Assembly (NCBI RefSeq): GCF_003226255.1
Contig: NZ_QJST01000002.1
Coordinates: 62,001-126,000 of the forward strand
Direction of reading: 5' to 3'
Length of the DNA: 64,000 nt
From: Idiomarina fontislapidosi
GTDB lineage: Bacteria; Pseudomonadota; Gammaproteobacteria; Enterobacterales; Alteromonadaceae
The position numbers were made by a program, and so were the translations under genes. Shown here piece after piece: positions 1-8,622 of this stretch. The notes under the pieces were generated by a model. It worked only from the letters and a program-made list of their open reading frames with translations. It was not told the origin of the DNA and made no database searches. Position 1 is the stretch's first letter. Every line of letters starts with the position of its first letter.

Positions 1-1136
1 TGATACGTATCAATACGGCGTTTGATAGCGGCAATATCGACGTTATCGAAGCAAGCTCAAGTGACAACATTCGTCTTACTATCCGTAAGGATCATCAATC
101 AGATTTTTATCAGTGGTTTCATTACAAGTTGTTTGCCGAAGTCGGCGAGGAACATGTGATGATCATTGAAAACGCCGGCAAGTCTGCTTATCCCGATGGC
201 TGGAAAGACTACCAGGCGTTGGCTTCCTATGATCGCGACACCTGGTTCCGGGTTCCAACCGAGTACGACGGTGAAAAACTTACTATTCGTCATACACCGG
301 AACAAGAATCTGTTTACTATGCTTATTTTGTGCCTTATTCATATGAGCGTCACTTAGACCTCATTCAGCAGGCGCAACAGTCAGTTGACTGTTACCATGA
401 GTTACTTGGTGAAACGCTAGACGGTCGCGAGCTCAACTTGCTGATTATTGGCGAACCGAGCGACGGGAAAAACACCATTTGGATTACTGCACGTCAACAC
501 CCGGGTGAGTCAATGGCGGAGTGGCTGATGGAAGGCTTGATTGGTCGCTTGTTAGACGACGAAGACGGTGTGGCGCGTAAGTTGCTAGATGAGAATGTCT
601 TCTACGTGGTTCCTAACATGAACCCAGACGGCAGTGTACGTGGTCATTTGCGTACTAACGCGGTAGGTACTAACCTGAACCGTGAGTGGGCAGAGCCGAG
701 CTTAGAAAAAAGCCCTGAAGTATTTTACGTGCTTAAACGCATGCAAGAAACCGGCGTTGATATGTTCTTAGACGTGCATGGTGATGAAGCATTACCTTAC
801 AACTTCGTCGCGGGCTGCGAAGGTATTCCATCGTATGATGAACGCCACAAGCACTTAGAAGAAACATTTAAGAATGCGCTGTTAGCGGCAACACCTGAGT
901 TCCAAGACGCGTTCGGTTACGAGAAGGACGAACCCGGTAAAGCCAACATGACGGTTGCATGCTCGGCTGTTGGTGAGCGTTTTAAATGTTTATCGTATAC
1001 ATTAGAAATGCCATTCAAAGATAATGCTGACTTGCCTGATGAAGATTTTGGTTGGTCTTCAACGCGCTCTCAACGTTTAGGCGAGGATGTGCTGACTGCT
1101 ATATTGGCAGTATCGCCGATCCTGCGTAAGGTTTAA
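1..1136 (+). CDS. M14-type cytosolic zinc carboxypeptidase (5' end at window edge)
   Basis: Metallocarboxypeptidase of the bacterial cytosolic M14 group, which trims C-terminal residues from peptides in the cytoplasm. The reading frame is open to the left edge. The first complete codon is at base 3, reading IRINTAFDSGNI, and the codon cut by the edge ends in TG. The true start is therefore probably an ATG or GTG only one base outside, giving about 378 aa, the usual family length. Numbering from that start, the zinc ligands are His167 and Glu170 (HPGE) and His260 (DVHGDE), and the catalytic Glu is near 336 (LEMPFK). The Arg/Asn substrate motif is in GTNLNREW. There is no signal peptide. The next gene, an amino-acid symporter, follows after 39 bases, which fits a peptide and amino-acid use cluster. 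A TTG at 129 would cut off the N-terminal domain and is rejected as start. Confidence 0.93.
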   Translation, partial: IRINTAFDSGNIDVIEASSSDNIRLTIRKDHQSDFYQWFHYKLFAEVGEEHVMIIENAGKSAYPDGWKDYQALASYDRDTWFRVPTEYDGEKLTIRHTPEQESVYYAYFVPYSYERHLDLIQQAQQSVDCYHELLGETLDGRELNLLIIGEPSDGKNTIWITARQHPGESMAEWLMEGLIGRLLDDEDGVARKLLDENVFYVVPNMNPDGSVRGHLRTNAVGTNLNREWAEPSLEKSPEVFYVLKRMQETGVDMFLDVHGDEALPYNFVAGCEGIPSYDERHKHLEETFKNALLAATPEFQDAFGYEKDEPGKANMTVACSAVGERFKCLSYTLEMPFKDNADLPDEDFGWSSTRSQRLGEDVLTAILAVSPILRKV

Positions 1137-1175
1137 AAACGCGGTAAAAATAACAATAAATAAAGGGGATACACC

Positions 1176-2852
1176 TTGGAAACGCTGAATAATATTCTGT
1201 TATGGATTGATGGGTTTTTGGGCTCAGCAGCCTATTTCCCATTCCTGTTGTTGGGTGTGGGTTTGTTCTTCACACTTTACTTGGGTTTTCCGCAAGTTCG
1301 GTACTTTCGTCATGCTTGGCGAGTGTTGAGCGGTAAGTTCGATAAAAAAGACTCACAAGGCGATACCAGCCACTTCCAAGCGCTCTCGACTGCACTGTCG
1401 GGTACCGTTGGTACGGGTAACATTGGTGGTGTCGCACTGGCTATCTTCTTAGGTGGTCCGGCGGCTATCTTCTGGATGTGGATGACCGCATTCATGGGTA
1501 TGACCACTAAGTTCGTTGAGGTTACTTTATCGCACAAATACCGCGTTAAGACGGAAGACGGCACCATGGCAGGCGGGCCCATGTACTATATGGATCGCCG
1601 TTTGAACATGAAGTGGTTAGCAGTGATTTTTGCTATCGCTACAATTATCAGTTCGTTCGGAACCGGTAATATGCCGCAGATTAACAACATCGCTCAGTCG
1701 ATGGAGCAAACCTTCGAAATCGATCCGGTTATCACAGGTGCGGTGCTTTCTATTCTTCTAGCGATGGTTATCATCGGCGGTATCAAGCGTATTGCAGCGG
1801 TTACGTCTAAAATCGTGCCTATCATGGGTATCCTATACGTGTTGGGCTCTTTGAGTGTTATCGCGTTTAACATCGATAATATTGGCGAATCGTTTGTCTC
1901 TATTTTCCGCGATGCCTTCACCGGCTCTGCAGCGGCGGGTGGCTTCTTAGGTGCAAGCTTTGCGTATGCGTTTAACCGAGGTGTTAACCGTGGTTTGTTC
2001 TCGAACGAAGCAGGTCAGGGTTCGGCTCCAATTGCTCACGCATCAGCGCGTGCTAAAGATCCGGTATCTGAAGGTCTTGTCTCTATTCTTGAGCCGTTCC
2101 TAGACACCATCCTGATTTGTACACTAACGGGTCTCGTTATTCTCTCGTCAGGTGTGTGGACCGAGAAGTTCGAAAATAACTTTGCTCGCAGCGACCTTGA
2201 GTTTGTGGCAGGTCACTACGATGACACGGTGGAAGCCGATCGTAAGCAACTGTATGCGTACCTTAACCAGACCGATGATAATCAGATTGAGCGATTCAAT
2301 GGTGTGGTACAGGTAGAAAATGGCGTTGCACAGACAAACAACCAATTCACTATCTTGCACGCGCGCTCAGTCGCTGAAGATGTTCGTTTCATCGTAGCTG
2401 GCGAGGATGCTTACACGGGTAGCGTTAAAGTTGAAAATGGTAATTTGATCAAAGACGATATTGAGGTCGTTGGTAAGTCGTTGGTTCACTCGGCGGCGCT
2501 GACTTCATTAGCCTTTGCAAATGGTTACCTTGGTGATTTCGGTCAGTATATTATTCCAGTAACGCTCTTGCTATTCGCGTTCTCGACCGCGATTGCATGG
2601 TCGTACTATGGTGACCGTGCGGTGGTATATCTGTTTGGTCAAAAAGGTGTGATGCCATACCGCATTCTTTATGTGGCGGGTTTCTTCTGGGCATCTTTTG
2701 CAGACACCACATTGATTTGGACAGCCTCTGCCGTTGCAATCGTATTGATGACGTTACCTAACTTAATTGGTATGTTATTGCTACATAAAGAAATGAAGAG
2801 CACTGTTAAATCATATTGGCAGGACTTCAACAAAGAGCAAAAGCGTAAATAA
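1176..2852 (+). CDS. Alanine/glycine:cation symporter (AGCS family) with inserted soluble segment
   Basis: Inner-membrane Na+- or H+-coupled importer of small neutral amino acids. The AGCS hallmarks are clear: the N-terminal [19 protein letters not shown], the [17 protein letters not shown] motif, GGPMYYM, and [15 protein letters not shown]. The protein has 558 aa, while the family usually has about 450-480. The excess is a hydrophilic insertion from about residue 329 to 435, between a membrane segment ending SSGVW and the conserved [12 protein letters not shown] segment. Start is TTG at 1176, with AGGGG at 1164-1168 as ribosome binding site. No upstream ATG fits as well. It lies close behind the carboxypeptidase, so co-transcription is likely. 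A strong terminator follows. Substrate (Ala, Gly or other) cannot be told from sequence. Confidence 0.93.
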   Translation: METLNNILLWIDGFLGSAAYFPFLLLGVGLFFTLYLGFPQVRYFRHAWRVLSGKFDKKDSQGDTSHFQALSTALSGTVGTGNIGGVALAIFLGGPAAIFWMWMTAFMGMTTKFVEVTLSHKYRVKTEDGTMAGGPMYYMDRRLNMKWLAVIFAIATIISSFGTGNMPQINNIAQSMEQTFEIDPVITGAVLSILLAMVIIGGIKRIAAVTSKIVPIMGILYVLGSLSVIAFNIDNIGESFVSIFRDAFTGSAAAGGFLGASFAYAFNRGVNRGLFSNEAGQGSAPIAHASARAKDPVSEGLVSILEPFLDTILICTLTGLVILSSGVWTEKFENNFARSDLEFVAGHYDDTVEADRKQLYAYLNQTDDNQIERFNGVVQVENGVAQTNNQFTILHARSVAEDVRFIVAGEDAYTGSVKVENGNLIKDDIEVVGKSLVHSAALTSLAFANGYLGDFGQYIIPVTLLLFAFSTAIAWSYYGDRAVVYLFGQKGVMPYRILYVAGFFWASFADTTLIWTASAVAIVLMTLPNLIGMLLLHKEMKSTVKSYWQDFNKEQKRK

Positions 2853-2866
2853 ACATAACGTTTATG

Positions 2867-2900
2867 CTAAAAAAGCGAGGCAAACGCCTCGCTTTTTTTA
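2867..2900 (+). terminator. Rho-independent terminator after the AGCS symporter
   Basis: Seven-base-pair GC stem GCGAGGC (2875-2881) / GCCTCGC (2886-2892), loop AAAC, extended by A/T pairs and followed by a run of seven T. It separates the transporter gene from the zinc-ribbon operon. Confidence 0.92.
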
Positions 2901-2928
2901 TTTAAACCTCATTTATTGGGGCTGTCCC

Positions 2929-2956
2929 TTGAATTTGGTGACAAAAGCCTTATATT
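2929..2956 (+). promoter_or_regulatory. Sigma70-type promoter of the zinc-ribbon/proQ operon
   Basis: TTGAAT (2929-2934) and TATATT (2951-2956) with a 16-base spacer. They lie just past the previous terminator and about 30 bases before the start at 2987. Match to consensus is seen; use in the cell is inferred. Confidence 0.6.
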
Positions 2957-2986
2957 GCTTGGTATATATCAGTAAAGGTGTTTGAT

Positions 2987-3313
2987 ATGGCATTAGTCAA
3001 TTGCCCGTCGTGTGGCAAGCGCGTGTCTTCAAAAGCAAAAGATTGCCCTCATTGTCAGTTTGTATTTGCGGGTAGCTCAAAAGAAGACATCGAGCGTGAA
3101 GCGGCTCGACTACGTCAAGAAAAGTCAGATAAACTGGTTTCTCAGTCGATGTTAGCGCTACTGCTCTCGATTGCAGCATTTGTCTATCTCTTCTTCCAAC
3201 AACCACTTGCTAATAGTTGGCAGCGAAGCACTGCATTATTGGTCATTGGTATTGGACTGGTGTGGTTTGTAATTAACCGCGTTCGGTTGATTATGCTGAA
3301 AAGAAAGCGATAG
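2987..3313 (+). CDS. Small zinc-ribbon membrane protein
   Basis: A 108-aa protein with an N-terminal zinc ribbon of two CxxC pairs (CPSCGKRVSSKAKDCPHC), a charged helix (about 25-50), then two hydrophobic segments (about 48-68 and 78-98) and a basic tail KRKR. It is likely an inner-membrane protein with the ribbon in the cytoplasm; no specific function is known to me. ATG at 2987 is preferred to a GTG at 2978 because TAAAGG at 2973-2978 sits at normal distance before it. The gene opens an operon whose later members are yeaC, the GAF sulfoxide reductase, the acidic protein, proQ and prc, with gaps of 8 bases or less up to proQ. Confidence 0.75.
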   Translation: MALVNCPSCGKRVSSKAKDCPHCQFVFAGSSKEDIEREAARLRQEKSDKLVSQSMLALLLSIAAFVYLFFQQPLANSWQRSTALLVIGIGLVWFVINRVRLIMLKRKR

Positions 3314-3321
3314 AGTACAGC

Positions 3322-3618
3322 ATGCAATTTGAAGACCTCATTAATAGTATGAGCCAAGATACTTACGAACGCTTGGTGAGCGCTGTCGAAACCGGTCGTT
3401 GGCCCGACGGTGCGAAACTTTCAGAAGAACAATTGGAAAACTCCCTTCAGCTAGTTATGGCCTATCAAGCTAAATTTCTCGATAGCGATCAACACTACAC
3501 GGTGGGGAAAGACGGGCGCATAGTCACGAAATCAAAAAGTGAACTAAAGCGCCAATTTTCAGAGCAGGGCGGTGCAGACACAATTGCACGCTTTGACCTT
3601 AAAGATGACGCGGAATAA
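3322..3618 (+). CDS. yeaC: YeaC-family (DUF1315) protein
   Basis: A 98-aa soluble protein. The N-terminus (MQFEDLINSMSQDTYERLVSAVETGRWPDG) and the motif with QLVMAYQAKF are typical of DUF1315/YeaC. The family has no proven function. The C-terminal third is charged and probably disordered. It starts 8 bases after the zinc-ribbon gene and ends 8 bases before the sulfoxide reductase gene, so it belongs to the same operon. Gene order next to a msrC/yebR homologue and proQ-prc agrees with gammaproteobacterial relatives. Confidence 0.85.
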   Translation: MQFEDLINSMSQDTYERLVSAVETGRWPDGAKLSEEQLENSLQLVMAYQAKFLDSDQHYTVGKDGRIVTKSKSELKRQFSEQGGADTIARFDLKDDAE

Positions 3619-3626
3619 GAGGCCTT

Positions 3627-4097
3627 ATGCAAGCAGTATCAGTGCGTGATGACATCGTGACCCAATGCGAAGCCATCACAACCGGTGAACCCGATTTAAT
3701 CGCCAATCTAGCCAACATTTCAGCTCTCATTTTTGACCAGTTCGAAAATATCAATTGGGCAGGATTTTATCTGACCCGCGGTGAACGCGAACTCGTATTA
3801 GGTCCATTCCAAGGTAAAGTCGCTTGCGTGCGCATTCCGTTTGGACAGGGCGTATGCGGCGTAGCAGCTGATTCCCAAACTTTACAGCATGTACACGATG
3901 TACATGATTTCAGTGGTCACATTGCATGTGACGCAGCCTCGAATAGCGAGGTTGTCGCCCCCATTATTGTCGACGGCAAAACCGTTGGTGTGTTAGACAT
4001 TGATAGTCCAAGCGTCGGCAGATTCAGTGCCGATGACGCAGAGATGTTCGCGAGAATCGCGGCAATCTGTGCTACCTTTAATTGGGATCAAATCTAG
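3627..4097 (+). CDS. msrC: Free methionine-(R)-sulfoxide reductase, GAF domain
   Basis: The 156-aa protein is a single GAF domain of the fRMsr (YebR) family, which reduces free L-methionine-(R)-sulfoxide in the cytoplasm, with electrons from thioredoxin in known members. Seen in the sequence are INWAGFYL, LGPFQGKVACVRIPFGQGVCGVAA and HIACDAASNSEVVAPI; these hold the three conserved cysteines used for catalysis and resolution. Length matches E. coli YebR (about 165 aa). In E. coli msrC/yebR is also directly upstream of proQ-prc. The next gene starts 4 bases after the stop. Confidence 0.92.
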   Translation: MQAVSVRDDIVTQCEAITTGEPDLIANLANISALIFDQFENINWAGFYLTRGERELVLGPFQGKVACVRIPFGQGVCGVAADSQTLQHVHDVHDFSGHIACDAASNSEVVAPIIVDGKTVGVLDIDSPSVGRFSADDAEMFARIAAICATFNWDQI

Positions 4098-4101
4098 CCC
4101 T

Positions 4102-4392
4102 ATGTTTGCTGATTTTGACATCCAACTGTATCTGGTAAATTACGAGGATACTGTTTTCTTCGAAAACCATGAAGAAGAAGCCGCCGACCAGATTAATGAA
4201 ATGCTGCATCTTATTAATGATCAGCGTTTAGAAACCGATACCGTAGAGCAGCTCGAAGAAGCCGTGCGTCTCACGTTATATGAGTGGATTGAGGAGCCTC
4301 GGCTGCTCGAGCTCGAATTCGATGATATGGACATGTTTGTTCGTACTGTTTTAGAAAACGTCCGTGAACAGGAAGAAGATTGGAATGAGTGA
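4102..4392 (+). CDS. Highly acidic small protein overlapping proQ
   Basis: A 96-aa protein I do not recognise. It has about 20 Glu and 10 Asp, only 5 Arg and no Lys, so its net charge is near -25. Hydrophobic residues recur regularly, which predicts helices, and there is no signal peptide or membrane segment. Start is the ATG at 4102, four bases after the msrC stop. No good ribosome binding site is visible, so translation may be coupled to msrC. Its last 8 bases overlap the proQ start at 4385. Placement between a repair enzyme and a strongly basic RNA chaperone suggests, but does not show, a link to ProQ. The frame also runs open upstream to about 4000 inside msrC, but that part is a shadow. 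Confidence 0.7.
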   Translation: MFADFDIQLYLVNYEDTVFFENHEEEAADQINEMLHLINDQRLETDTVEQLEEAVRLTLYEWIEEPRLLELEFDDMDMFVRTVLENVREQEEDWNE

Positions 4393-5020
4393 GTCTGAAA
4401 AACTGACGAAGAGTAAAGACGTCATTGCGTATTTGGCCGAACAGTTTCCTAACTGTTTCAGCCTACAAGGTGATGCAAAGCCTTTAAAGATCGGGATTTT
4501 TGAAGATCTGGCGAAACGTCTAGAAGACGATGAGAAGGTGAGCAAAACCCGTTTACGCACGGCGTTACGTCACTATACGAACAGCTGGCGTTATCTTCGC
4601 AGTGTGAAGGTTGGCAGTGAGCGCGTTGATTTAGATGGCGAGGCCGTTGAAAAAGTGCTTGATGAGCACCAACAACATGCCGCCGAAGCATTAAAAGAAT
4701 CAAAGGAACGTGCTGCTGAACGCGCAAAACAGCGTAAAGCCGCAGATACAAAATCAGAAGACGCACGTAATAAGCCTAAGAAGAAGCCTGCGCCTGCGAC
4801 AAAGGCGAATAAAAAGCCTAAACCTGCACGCAAGCCCGCACCTAAGCTGAAAGATGTTGAACTTAATAGCCTTTCTGTGGGTCAACAGGTTCAGGTGAAA
4901 GCAGGAAACCGTCCAATGCCAGGCACTGTTGTCGAAATCGACAAAACCGATGTGCAAGTGCAGTTGGCTAACGGTCTTAGCATGAAAGTGAAAGCGGAAA
5001 ACGTATTTGTAAAACAATAA
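4385..5020 (+). CDS. proQ: RNA chaperone ProQ
   Basis: Global small-RNA and 3'-UTR binding protein of the FinO/ProQ family. The 211-aa protein has a FinO domain at about residues 5-115 (AEQFPNCFSLQGDAKPLKIGIFEDL, then RTALRHYTNSWRYL), a Lys/Ala/Pro-rich flexible linker (about 100-155) and a C-terminal Tudor-like domain (about 155-211, with VGQQVQVKAGNRPMPGTV). The start is the ATG at 4385, preceded by AGGAAG; an upstream GTG at 4364 would only add residues absent from the family. It overlaps the acidic gene by 8 bases and precedes prc by 22, the same proQ-prc pairing as in E. coli. Confidence 0.95.
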   Translation: MSESEKLTKSKDVIAYLAEQFPNCFSLQGDAKPLKIGIFEDLAKRLEDDEKVSKTRLRTALRHYTNSWRYLRSVKVGSERVDLDGEAVEKVLDEHQQHAAEALKESKERAAERAKQRKAADTKSEDARNKPKKKPAPATKANKKPKPARKPAPKLKDVELNSLSVGQQVQVKAGNRPMPGTVVEIDKTDVQVQLANGLSMKVKAENVFVKQ

Positions 5021-5042
5021 GCGTCAGTCAGGAGTCGTCAAT

Positions 5043-7103
5043 ATGAAGTCAGGAATGTTTAAATTAAACGCGTTAGCTTTACTGGTCTTAGCCCCGAGCG
5101 CGTTGGCGATTCCACCTACGCATGAAATTTCTGAGTTACCTCAACTTGAACAAGAAAGTCAGCACGACACGGTCAGTGAGCGTGTTTTGTCTTACTTTAC
5201 GCGTTATCACTTTTCGCAGCCTGAATTAAACGATCAATTATCTGAGCAGATCCACGAGCGTTACTTAGAAATGCTCGACTTTAATAAAATGTTCTTATTA
5301 AAGTCAGATGTCGCTGCATCGGAAGAGTACGCGCGTTTGTTTGACGACATGCTCGAAAGCGGCGAACTGGAAGTGGCTTATGATTTGTACCAAACCAGTT
5401 TAGAACGCCGTTTTCAACGTTATGTTTATGCGCTCTCACTGCTTGATGAAGAAAAGCCGATGAGCTTTGATGAAGAGGGTGAGAAGTATTATTACGATCG
5501 CGAAGAGGCCGACTGGGCAAAAGACGAAGAGGCGCTGAACGCGTTGTGGCAGCAACGTGTTAAATACGATGCGCTCAATTTAAAGCTCGCAGGCAAAGAG
5601 TGGCCTGATATTGTCGAGACCTTAGGCAAGCGCTATAACAGCGCACTGAACCGTCTAACTAACTCGAAAAGCGAAGACGCATTCCAGGTCATTATGAATG
5701 CTTTTGCGCGCTCGATTGAACCACATACAAGCTACCTGTCGCCTGCTAACTCTGAGCGTTTTCAACAGAACATGAACCTCGAGTTAGAAGGCATCGGTGC
5801 AGTACTGCAGTCGGAGTACGATTACACCGTGATCCGCAGTCTTGTGCCGGGCGGACCCGCCGATAAAACCGGAGAGTTATCGCCTGAAGATAAAATCATC
5901 GCTGTTGGCCAAGGTGTTGGTGACGATGCCGAAGAGTTCGTCGACATCATTGGTATGCGTCTTGATGACGTGGTCGATATGATTAAAGGACCGAAAGGGT
6001 CTTCGGTTCGTTTACAGGTGTTAGAGGCGTCACAAGGCGTTGGTGGTACACCGAAAGTGGTCGAGATTGTTCGCGATAAAGTTAAATTAGAAGACCGTGC
6101 CGCTAAGGCGCATGTCGAGGTCCCAGAAGATGGCCCCAATAAAGGTCGGAAAATGGGTGTCATCGAGATCCCAGGTTTTTATAACAACCTCACTGCCGAT
6201 GTTAAGAAATTAATTGACGACCTTAAAGCGGATGAGGTTGAGGGTATCGTGGTTGATTTGCGTAGCAACGGCGGTGGTGCTCTTAACGAAGCCATTAGTC
6301 TAACGGGCTTGTTCATTGACGAAGGTCCTGTTGTACAGGTGAGTGATGGTCGTGGTCACGTTGAAGTGAGCAAGGATCGTGATGGTGTGACCTATTATGA
6401 TGGACCTTTAGTTGTATTGGTGGATCGTTACAGTGCGTCGGCTTCAGAAATTTTCGCGGCTGCGATGCAAGATTATAAGCGTGCTCTCATCGTGGGTGAG
6501 AACACCTTTGGCAAAGGTACAGTGCAACAGCACCGTGGTTTAAATCGCCGCTTTGACTTCTTTAGTGAGCCCTTAGGCAGTGTGCAATACACGATCGCTA
6601 AATTTTATCGTATTGATGGTGGTAGCACCCAGTTAAAAGGCGTCGCGCCTGATGTCACCTTACCTTCGTATGTTGAATCATCAGAGTGGGGCGAAAGTCG
6701 CGAAGATAACGCATTGCGGTGGGATCAGATTAAACCCGCTCAATATGATACCTTTAGCTATCTTGATAGCGCAGAGATTCAATCATTGAACAGCAATGCA
6801 CATCAACGTCTCGAAAAAGATCCAGAGTTCGCTTATATCTTCAAAGATATTGAAGAGTTGCGTAACAACATGGAAAAAACGTGGGTCAGCCTGAATCTTG
6901 AAGAGCGCGAAAGTGAGCAAGCGGCCGATAAAGAAGAACGTTTGCAGCGTGTTAATGACCGCCTTAAGCGATTGGGCATGGAGCCAGTAGAGTCGATAGA
7001 CGATGTTGATGACGAAGTGCTCGAAGTCGATCCATACCTGAATGAGACTATCTCAGTCGCATTTGAATTTATTGACGATGTGAAGTTAGCTCAGAACGAC
7101 TAG
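5043..7103 (+). CDS. prc: Tail-specific carboxy-terminal protease Prc (Tsp)
   Basis: Periplasmic S41 protease that degrades proteins with apolar C-termini and trims cell-wall enzymes. The 686 aa start with a signal peptide (MKSGMFKLNALALLVLAPSALA). A PDZ domain lies at about 245-335 and the S41 catalytic core at about 365-550. By alignment with E. coli Tsp (Ser430, Asp441, Lys455), the catalytic residues are Ser466 in RYSASASE, Asp477 in AMQDY and Lys491 in TFGKGTVQ. The charged C-terminal domain of about 140 aa is typical. ATG at 5043 has AGGAG at 5030-5034. It ends the operon at a clear terminator. Confidence 0.96.
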   Translation: MKSGMFKLNALALLVLAPSALAIPPTHEISELPQLEQESQHDTVSERVLSYFTRYHFSQPELNDQLSEQIHERYLEMLDFNKMFLLKSDVAASEEYARLFDDMLESGELEVAYDLYQTSLERRFQRYVYALSLLDEEKPMSFDEEGEKYYYDREEADWAKDEEALNALWQQRVKYDALNLKLAGKEWPDIVETLGKRYNSALNRLTNSKSEDAFQVIMNAFARSIEPHTSYLSPANSERFQQNMNLELEGIGAVLQSEYDYTVIRSLVPGGPADKTGELSPEDKIIAVGQGVGDDAEEFVDIIGMRLDDVVDMIKGPKGSSVRLQVLEASQGVGGTPKVVEIVRDKVKLEDRAAKAHVEVPEDGPNKGRKMGVIEIPGFYNNLTADVKKLIDDLKADEVEGIVVDLRSNGGGALNEAISLTGLFIDEGPVVQVSDGRGHVEVSKDRDGVTYYDGPLVVLVDRYSASASEIFAAAMQDYKRALIVGENTFGKGTVQQHRGLNRRFDFFSEPLGSVQYTIAKFYRIDGGSTQLKGVAPDVTLPSYVESSEWGESREDNALRWDQIKPAQYDTFSYLDSAEIQSLNSNAHQRLEKDPEFAYIFKDIEELRNNMEKTWVSLNLEERESEQAADKEERLQRVNDRLKRLGMEPVESIDDVDDEVLEVDPYLNETISVAFEFIDDVKLAQND

Positions 7104-7125
7104 GTCAATGATCATAAAGATGCTC

Positions 7126-7155
7126 AAAAAGCCGCCACTTTGTGGCGGTTTTTTT
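7126..7155 (+). terminator. Rho-independent terminator after prc
   Basis: Stem CCGCCAC (7132-7138) / GTGGCGG (7142-7148) with a TTT loop, preceded by five A and followed by seven T. Confidence 0.93.
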
Positions 7156-7227
7156 ACGTATGCTTGGCAACCTACGCAGTTTGTGGTCAACTACCGCGTT
7201 ATACAAAAGAAATGATCTAAAACAAAA

Positions 7228-8610
7228 ATGAAAAATACAGCATCAATCTCAAGCCGTTGGTCAAGTCGGTTGTCATTTATTCTGGCATCGTCGGCAGCAG
7301 CCGTCGGCCTCGGAAATATTTGGAAATTCCCCTACGTTATGGGTGAAAATGGAGGCGGCGCATTCGTCCTGGTGTATCTCCTATGTATCGCCTTTATCGG
7401 TATTCCTATCATGATGGCCGAGGTGGTTATTGGTCGTCGTGGTCGCCACTCACCCGGTTATGCAGCGGAACAGGTCGCAGTCGAGTCAGAACGGAGCAAG
7501 CATTGGCAGGTAGCCGGCTGGCTTGGCATGGTAACTGGCTTTTTAGTATTAAGCTTTTATGCCGTTATTGCTGGATGGGCGCTCGATTACGTGTTTAAAG
7601 CGGGTAGCGGCGTGTTTAACGGTGCCTCGGCAGAGCAAGTCGGTGGTTTATTTGAAGGGATGCTCGCCTCAGAGAATGAGTTGATGCTTTGGCATACCTT
7701 GGTACTCGTGGGTGTCGTCATTGTCGTGGGCAAGGGTGTCAATAAAGGGCTTGAGCGCTCTGTTCGCTTCTTGTTACCAGCGATGTTCGTATTATTGGTG
7801 GCATTAGCTATTTATGCGGGTAATATCGGCGCGTTTGGCGAGGCGGTCGCGTTTATGTTCGAACCCGACTTCTCGAAATTGTCGATCAACGGTGTGATGA
7901 TAGCGCTGGGCCATTCGTTCTTTACGCTGGGATTGGCATCTGGTGTGGTCATCATGTATGGCGCGTACTTGCCAAAAGAAACCTCAATCGTGCAAACCAG
8001 TGTTTGGATTGCCGTAATTGATACACTGGTCGCGTTAATTGCAGGGTTAGCAATCTTTCCGTTGGTGTTTGGTTTCAATCTAACGCCGAGCGAGGGCCCC
8101 GGTTTAATATTTACCACCTTGCCGTTAGCATTTGGTCAAATGCCAGGTGGACAGTGGGTCGGTACGCTATTTTTCACCATGCTCGTAATTGCTGCATTCA
8201 CATCGGCGATAGCGATGATCGAAGCATCCGTCGCGTTTGTCTCAGAAAAGTTCAACTTATCGCGTTGGCCGTCAACGATTATCTCTGCGAGTGTATTATG
8301 GCTGCTCGGTCAGCTGACCATTCATTCGTTCTCGGGCAGTTCGTGGGCCCAGTTGAGTACCGAGTGGTTGGGTAAACCGCTGAATTCAATTTTTGATGTG
8401 ATTGATTTACTGACATCGAGCATCTTGCTACCGCTCGGTGGCTTGCTGTTGGCGATATTAGCGGGTTGGGTAATGACCCGCGACAATGCCAAAGATGAGC
8501 TAGATACTGGCAAGCACATGTTTGATGTGTGGCATCTGTGCCTTAAGTACGTTGCGCCGATTGCTATCATTATTATTTTTCTTCAACTTATTGGCATTAT
8601 CGAGATCTAG
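7228..8610 (+). CDS. Sodium-dependent transporter, NSS (SNF) family
   Basis: Inner-membrane LeuT-fold importer that moves an amino acid or similar compound with Na+. The 460-aa protein opens with the NSS signature SRLSFILASSAAAVGLGNIWKFPY and ENGGGAFVLVYL, with the unwound TM1 GLGN that binds Na+, and shows about 11-12 hydrophobic segments, so length and topology are normal. The start ATG at 7228 has no clear Shine-Dalgarno sequence before it, only an A-rich leader. A NhaC-type antiporter gene follows after 12 bases. The pair suggests Na+-driven uptake joined to Na+ export. The substrate is unknown; tryptophan, tyrosine or other amino acids are all possible. Confidence 0.92.
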   Translation: MKNTASISSRWSSRLSFILASSAAAVGLGNIWKFPYVMGENGGGAFVLVYLLCIAFIGIPIMMAEVVIGRRGRHSPGYAAEQVAVESERSKHWQVAGWLGMVTGFLVLSFYAVIAGWALDYVFKAGSGVFNGASAEQVGGLFEGMLASENELMLWHTLVLVGVVIVVGKGVNKGLERSVRFLLPAMFVLLVALAIYAGNIGAFGEAVAFMFEPDFSKLSINGVMIALGHSFFTLGLASGVVIMYGAYLPKETSIVQTSVWIAVIDTLVALIAGLAIFPLVFGFNLTPSEGPGLIFTTLPLAFGQMPGGQWVGTLFFTMLVIAAFTSAIAMIEASVAFVSEKFNLSRWPSTIISASVLWLLGQLTIHSFSGSSWAQLSTEWLGKPLNSIFDVIDLLTSSILLPLGGLLLAILAGWVMTRDNAKDELDTGKHMFDVWHLCLKYVAPIAIIIIFLQLIGIIEI

Positions 8611-8622
8611 GATAACGCGTTC

